From the NCBI RefSeq assembly GCF_017313275.1, contig NZ_JAFLNM010000001.1, forward strand, positions 992,001-1,056,000: a DNA stretch of 64,000 nt. The letters run 5' to 3'. Of the stretch, positions 63,751-64,000 are shown piece by piece. The notes beneath the pieces were generated by a model, which saw nothing but the letters and a program-made list of their open reading frames with translations, had not been told where the DNA came from and ran no database searches. How positions within the stretch are numbered: position 1 is the stretch's first letter; the number at the start of each line of letters is the position of its first letter. The DNA is from Flagellimonas profundi (GTDB taxonomy: Bacteria > Bacteroidota > Bacteroidia > Flavobacteriales > Flavobacteriaceae). Position numbers and translations under genes: made by a program.

Positions 63751-64000
63751 ATGGAGTCACCCGACTGGCAAACCGCCATGGAATTTGAGGATATTACCTA
63801 TAAAAAATGTAACGGCGTTGCACGTATCGCTTTCAACCGACCCGATGTTCGAAACGCGTTTCGCCCCAAAACCACTAGTGAGCTTTACAAAGCATTTTAT
63901 GATGCCCAAGAAGACACTTCGATAGGAGTAGTATTGCTATCCGGCGAGGGACCATCTTCCAAAGATGGAAAGTGGGCATTTTGTAGTGGTGGAGACCAAA
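63751..64000 (+). CDS. menB: 1,4-dihydroxy-2-naphthoyl-CoA synthase (partial, runs off the window)
   Basis: The first 83 codons of a crotonase-fold protein. It has EFEDITYKKCNGVARIAFNR, NAFRPKTTSELYKAFYDAQE and FCSGGDQ, the last being the MenB oxyanion-hole region. MenB closes the naphthoate ring in menaquinone synthesis, the respiratory quinone of flavobacteria. The rest lies beyond 64000. Confidence 0.88.
   Translation, partial: MESPDWQTAMEFEDITYKKCNGVARIAFNRPDVRNAFRPKTTSELYKAFYDAQEDTSIGVVLLSGEGPSSKDGKWAFCSGGDQ

Noticed and set aside
1..64000. CRISPR array, rRNA and tRNA genes
   Set aside because: No regularly spaced repeats and no recognisable tRNA or rRNA segments were seen on either strand.

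Overview
The window is a chromosomal segment from a marine-type Flavobacteriaceae bacterium (Bacteroidota), most like Muricauda/Flagellimonas relatives. The lineage call rests on several things: a type IX secretion regulator of the PorX type, an LpxC-FabZ fusion, a 287-aa primary sigma factor, Bacteroidota-type promoters (TTG, about 18-21 bp, then TAnnTTTG), scarce Shine-Dalgarno sites, and flavobacterial conserved unknowns. No rRNA, tRNA or CRISPR array was seen.

Left end (1-5 kb): two tiny peptide genes with double-glycine leaders and GxxxG core ladders sit ahead of a CPBP-family membrane protease, which looks like a two-peptide bacteriocin with immunity. A trimmed AraC-type regulator, alanine dehydrogenase and small membrane proteins follow. 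From 4.6 to 17.3 kb lie tsaE-porX, read leftwards, and a rightward envelope cluster: HD hydrolase, lpxD, lpxC/fabZ, lpxA, efp, an lpxD paralogue, sucD, fabG, a VWA membrane protein and a prohibitin.

The histidine operon (17.36-25.74 kb) has a full attenuator: promoter, a 17-aa leader peptide with three consecutive His codons, and a strong terminator before hisG. The order is hisG-D-C-B-(decayed four-helix-bundle gene)-H-GNAT-A-DinB-F-IE. A VWA/AAA+ pair, cysM-cysE and conserved unknowns follow.

The most unusual region is 33364-44344, about 11 kb. An integrative element carrying a large serine recombinase has entered a DUF72 (YecE-like) gene at a 7-bp core (ACAAAGG). The stranded 5' end of the resident gene is at 33193-33375. 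At its far end the element carries a substitute promoter and a substitute 54-codon start that fuse in frame to the resident 3' part, giving a full-length chimeric DUF72 protein (44182-45066). The cargo includes a very small tyrosine recombinase, an SRAP (YedK/HMCES-like) protein with a coupled broken gene, a HTH protein with a NUMOD4-like tail, an 18-bp inverted-repeat pair bounding 272 bp, and several unknown membrane or secreted proteins.

Right flank (45-64 kb): acyl-CoA thioesterase, lipoprotein dipeptidase, a protein with a histidine-less HPt-like domain, two paralogous micro-ORFs, rpoD, a helicase, a glycosyltransferase, a serine hydrolase, a D-aminoacylase relative lacking its HxH motif, and an NrtR-type Nudix regulator divergent from a GH3 glycosidase. 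That divergent pair shares two matching 21-bp operators placed over both promoters. A methyltransferase, an acyl-CoA synthetase, a nitrilase and the start of menB close the window.
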